Source: Chloroflexota bacterium
GTDB lineage: Bacteria > Chloroflexota > Anaerolineae > Anaerolineales > UBA4823
Reading direction: 5' to 3'
DNA length: 9,663 nt
Assembly (NCBI GenBank): GCA_030636125.1
Contig: DAOVXM010000062.1
Span: forward strand, 1 to 9,663
Each line of letters begins with the position of its first letter. Positions within the stretch are counted from its first letter, which is position 1. The notes under the pieces are model-generated. The model searched no databases. It was not told the origin of the DNA and saw nothing but the letters and a program-made list of their open reading frames with translations. A program made the position numbers and the translations under genes. Below, piece by piece: positions 7,822 through 9,663 of this stretch.

Positions 7822-8730
7822 ATGCAAAACAACTTATCTCCTACTCCATTTAATTCGGGTTTTGTGGCTGTGATGGGCAAGCCAAATGTTGGGAAATCCA
7901 CCCTGATTAACGCCCTGATGGGGCAAAAAATTGCAGCGGTATCGCCACGACCACAGACCACCAGAAAACGGCAATTGGGTATCTTGTCGTTAGAGAACGC
8001 TCAAATCATATTTGTCGATACACCTGGTATGCACCAACCTCGCCATAAATTGGGTGAGCACATGAACCAGGAGGCTATCGACACATTAGATGAGTGCGAT
8101 TTGATCTTGTTCGTGGTCGATGCTAGCCAACCCCCAAGCGAAGAGGACCATATCCTGGCCAATTTAATCAACGGGCTTAAACACCCGCCTACAACCATCC
8201 TGGCAATGAATAAAATTGACCGGGTTGATGATAAGAATATACCCGAAATACAAGCCAGCTTCTTAACTTTAGCACCCCAAAGTCATCCAATCCTTACTTC
8301 AGCAACACGTGGTGATAATCTAGATGGACTGATAAATGAAATAACCGAAAGATTACCTGAGGGTCCACCCTTTTTTCCTGAAGACCAGGTCACTGACCTA
8401 TATGAGAGAGAAATCGCCGCAGATTTAATACGTGAGGCTGCTCTACTACTCCTGCGTGATGAAGTGCCGCACGGCATCGCCATTCGCATTGACGAATTCA
8501 CTGAGCGCGGTGATCATGGCGCGTATATTGAGTCGACAATCTTTGTCGAGCGCGACTCTCAAAAGGGGATTGTCATCGGCAAGGGGGGAACAATGCTGAA
8601 ACGTATCGGAACAGCTGCCAGACAAGAGATAGAGGAGATGAGCGGACGCAAGGTCTTTTTACAGCTTCGTGTCAAGGTGCGAAAAAACTGGCGCAATGAC
8701 GAAAACGTACTGCGTTGGTTTGGCTTTTAA
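7822..8730 (+). CDS. era: GTPase Era
   Basis: Era is a GTP-binding protein that binds the 3' end of 16S rRNA and acts in late 30S maturation, linked to growth control. The 302-residue length is typical. The N-terminal G domain has G1 GKPNVGKST (19-27), a G2-region TTRKRQ (46-51), G3 DTPGMHQPRHKLG (66-78), G4 NKID (130-133) and G5 SAT (160-162). The C-terminal KH domain has its GKGG RNA-binding loop at 253-256, followed by the usual ending with LRVKVRKNWR. The ATG at 7822 has no Shine-Dalgarno but sits at the predicted transcription start of an extended -10 promoter. The next gene begins 14 bp after its stop, so the two are probably co-transcribed. It is divergent from rpoB, across a 299-bp control region. 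All key residues are present. Confidence 0.97.
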   Translation: MQNNLSPTPFNSGFVAVMGKPNVGKSTLINALMGQKIAAVSPRPQTTRKRQLGILSLENAQIIFVDTPGMHQPRHKLGEHMNQEAIDTLDECDLILFVVDASQPPSEEDHILANLINGLKHPPTTILAMNKIDRVDDKNIPEIQASFLTLAPQSHPILTSATRGDNLDGLINEITERLPEGPPFFPEDQVTDLYEREIAADLIREAALLLLRDEVPHGIAIRIDEFTERGDHGAYIESTIFVERDSQKGIVIGKGGTMLKRIGTAARQEIEEMSGRKVFLQLRVKVRKNWRNDENVLRWFGF

Positions 8731-8744
8731 TTTAGGAGCTAGAA

Positions 8745-9419
8745 ATGTCATATACTCTGCTCACGGTTGCATTGATCGTTGCCCTACTTGACTGGATTGC
8801 GGTCGCAAAAAAATGGAAACTCCTAGAGTATTTTGCGAAACCAGGCGTGATGATCGTACTGCTTGCCTGGTTGTGGAGCGTTAGTGGGTTTAGTGGACAC
8901 CTGACCTGGTTTGCACTAGGGCTGATCTTCTCACTGGCAGGTGATGTGTTCCTAATGCTGCCACGAGAACAATTTATCGCTGGGCTGGTTGCTTTCTTAC
9001 TGGCACATATAGCCTATACAATCGGCTTCACTGAGACTCTGCCACCAGTAACCATAATCAGCCTAATTATGGCCATTGTTGTTGGTACTACTTCGACCAG
9101 GATTTATCGAGGTGTCTCCAGCGCACTTGTAGCTTCCAATAATCGTGATCTAAAAATCCCACTCCTTATGTACACCATCATAATAAGCGTGATGCTGCTC
9201 GCCGCGCTACTGACTTTAGTGCGCCCGGATTGGTCAACAGGATCTGCCCTAATGGTGAGCACTGGCGCGGTTCTTTTTTATCTCTCTGATGCCTTCCTGG
9301 CCTGGAATAAATTTGTTGGACCGATTCGTCATGGAAACCTGATTGTTATTATCTCGTATCAGCTGGGCCAGATATTGATAACAGTGGGGGCTGCAACGCA
9401 TTATCTTTCACCTGGCTAA
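8745..9419 (+). CDS. YhhN/TMEM86-family membrane protein, probable lysoplasmalogenase
   Basis: Members of this family hydrolyse the vinyl-ether bond of lysoplasmalogens, releasing a fatty aldehyde and a glycerophospho-compound, in the membrane. The 224-residue protein has about eight hydrophobic segments, near 3-21, 32-48, 53-71, 76-96, 100-117, 139-158, 166-184 and 197-217. Family-type motifs are KP at 32-33, SLAGDVFLML (63-72) with D67, the His of LLAHIAY (H88), LFYLSDAFLAW (177-187) with D182, and YQLGQ (205-209). The ATG is preceded by AGGAG at 6 nt, and it lies 14 bp behind era, so translation and transcription are probably coupled to it. The pairing with era has no obvious functional logic. 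Plasmalogens are mostly made by anaerobes, so the assignment would fit an anaerobic host. Fold family is fairly sure; substrate is inferred, since YhhN homologues vary. Confidence 0.8.
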   Translation: MSYTLLTVALIVALLDWIAVAKKWKLLEYFAKPGVMIVLLAWLWSVSGFSGHLTWFALGLIFSLAGDVFLMLPREQFIAGLVAFLLAHIAYTIGFTETLPPVTIISLIMAIVVGTTSTRIYRGVSSALVASNNRDLKIPLLMYTIIISVMLLAALLTLVRPDWSTGSALMVSTGAVLFYLSDAFLAWNKFVGPIRHGNLIVIISYQLGQILITVGAATHYLSPG

Positions 9420-9443
9420 TAATCTCACAAATTTTTAGCAAAT

Positions 9444-9500
9444 AACGTTCTTTGACCCAAACGATCAACACGTATTATTATCCAAAGAAAAACGTTTTTT
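9444..9500 (+). terminator. Possible weak terminator after the era operon
   Basis: AACG-TTCTTTG (9444-9454) can pair with CAAAGAA (9483-9489) and CGTT (9493-9496), giving 11 bp with an AAA bulge, and is followed by four more T residues. It starts 25 bp after the stop codon of the YhhN-family gene. The 28-nt loop and AT-rich stem make it a weak candidate; processing or Rho-type termination is equally possible. Confidence 0.35.
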
Positions 9501-9548
9501 CAAGCATTTAGTAACTTAGGTCATTTAATTGACATCCCACCTATTGCT

Positions 9549-9601
9549 AGTGTTCCGTCAAACATCATAGTTTAGGTTGATTAGGCCTATGACGGAACAC
9601 T
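9549..9601. repeat. 12-bp perfect inverted repeat, first of a tandem pair
   Basis: AGTGTTCCGTCA (9549-9560) and TGACGGAACACT (9590-9601) are exact reverse complements with 29 bases between them. The interior contains a further mirror, TCATAG and CTATGA, which overlaps the right arm and offers an alternative fold. No open reading frame of note covers it. It may be a structured repeat, a MITE-like remnant or part of an insertion-sequence end; I do not recognise the sequence. Confidence 0.6.
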
Positions 9602-9604
9602 TAA

Positions 9605-9662
9605 GCTTTGTCAAGCAGATTGTGACCGGAAGACCAAATTCAACATTCATGCTTGACAAAGC
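9605..9662. repeat. 13-bp perfect inverted repeat, second of a tandem pair
   Basis: GCTTTGTCAAGCA (9605-9617) and TGCTTGACAAAGC (9650-9662) are exact reverse complements with 32 bases between them. It begins three bases after the preceding inverted repeat and ends one base from the window edge. Both arms contain TTGACA when read outward or inward, so a promoter -35 could be carried. The neighbouring repeat of similar size suggests one composite element continuing to the right, but this cannot be shown here. Confidence 0.6.
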
Positions 9663-9663
9663 A

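Noticed and set aside
7743..7961. 72-codon minus-strand frame over the era start
   Set aside because: It is the complement of the Era P-loop region, and its sequence is fully explained by that constraint.
9488..9499. Palindrome AAAAACGTTTTT
   Set aside because: It is AT-rich and easily arises by chance in this AT-rich spacer; its arms are better used in the weak terminator-like fold.
9420..9663. Search for a tRNA, CRISPR array or small gene in the right-hand non-coding region
   Set aside because: No cloverleaf, no regularly spaced direct repeats and no frame with a ribosome binding site were found; only the terminator-like stem and the two inverted repeats stand out.

Overview
This looks like a chromosomal housekeeping region from a bacterium, most likely a member of Chloroflexota (perhaps class Anaerolineae). 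That placement is an inference. It rests on the style of the RpoB, EF-G and S12 sequences, and on a large insertion in RpoB at a site where deep-branching lineages such as Thermus also carry extra sequence. Base composition is moderate, with no sign of recent transfer in the coding part.

Layout: bases 1-7522 are read on the minus strand. In transcription order they hold rpoB (RNA polymerase beta), then rpsL (S12), rpsG (S7), fusA (EF-G) and the first 34 codons of tuf (EF-Tu), cut by the window edge. The last four form a classical str operon. rpoC, which normally lies directly after rpoB, is not there: a near-consensus promoter for rpsL starts just after the rpoB stop codon. rpoB also has its own near-consensus promoter and a roughly 175-nt leader with a strong 61-nt hairpin. 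Shorter hairpins sit in the rpsL leader, the rpsL-rpsG spacer and the fusA leader, so this operon has several plausible RNA-level control points.

Bases 7523-7821 are a divergent control region. Rightward from it run era (ribosome-assembly GTPase) and, 14 bp later, a YhhN/TMEM86-family membrane protein (probable lysoplasmalogenase). The era start codon lies where transcription should begin from an extended -10 box, and no ribosome binding site is visible, so a leaderless mRNA is likely. Bases 9420-9663 are non-coding. They hold a weak terminator-like hairpin and two adjacent long perfect inverted repeats that may mark a mobile-element end or a structured repeat.

The genes share a theme: transcription core, decoding and elongation machinery, and 30S maturation. 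I see no defence system, CRISPR array, tRNA, rRNA or complete mobile element. The most unusual points are rpoB without rpoC, the approximately 140-residue RpoB insertion with an internal WL-x4-Y repeat, the rpoB leader RNA, and the tandem inverted repeats at the right edge.
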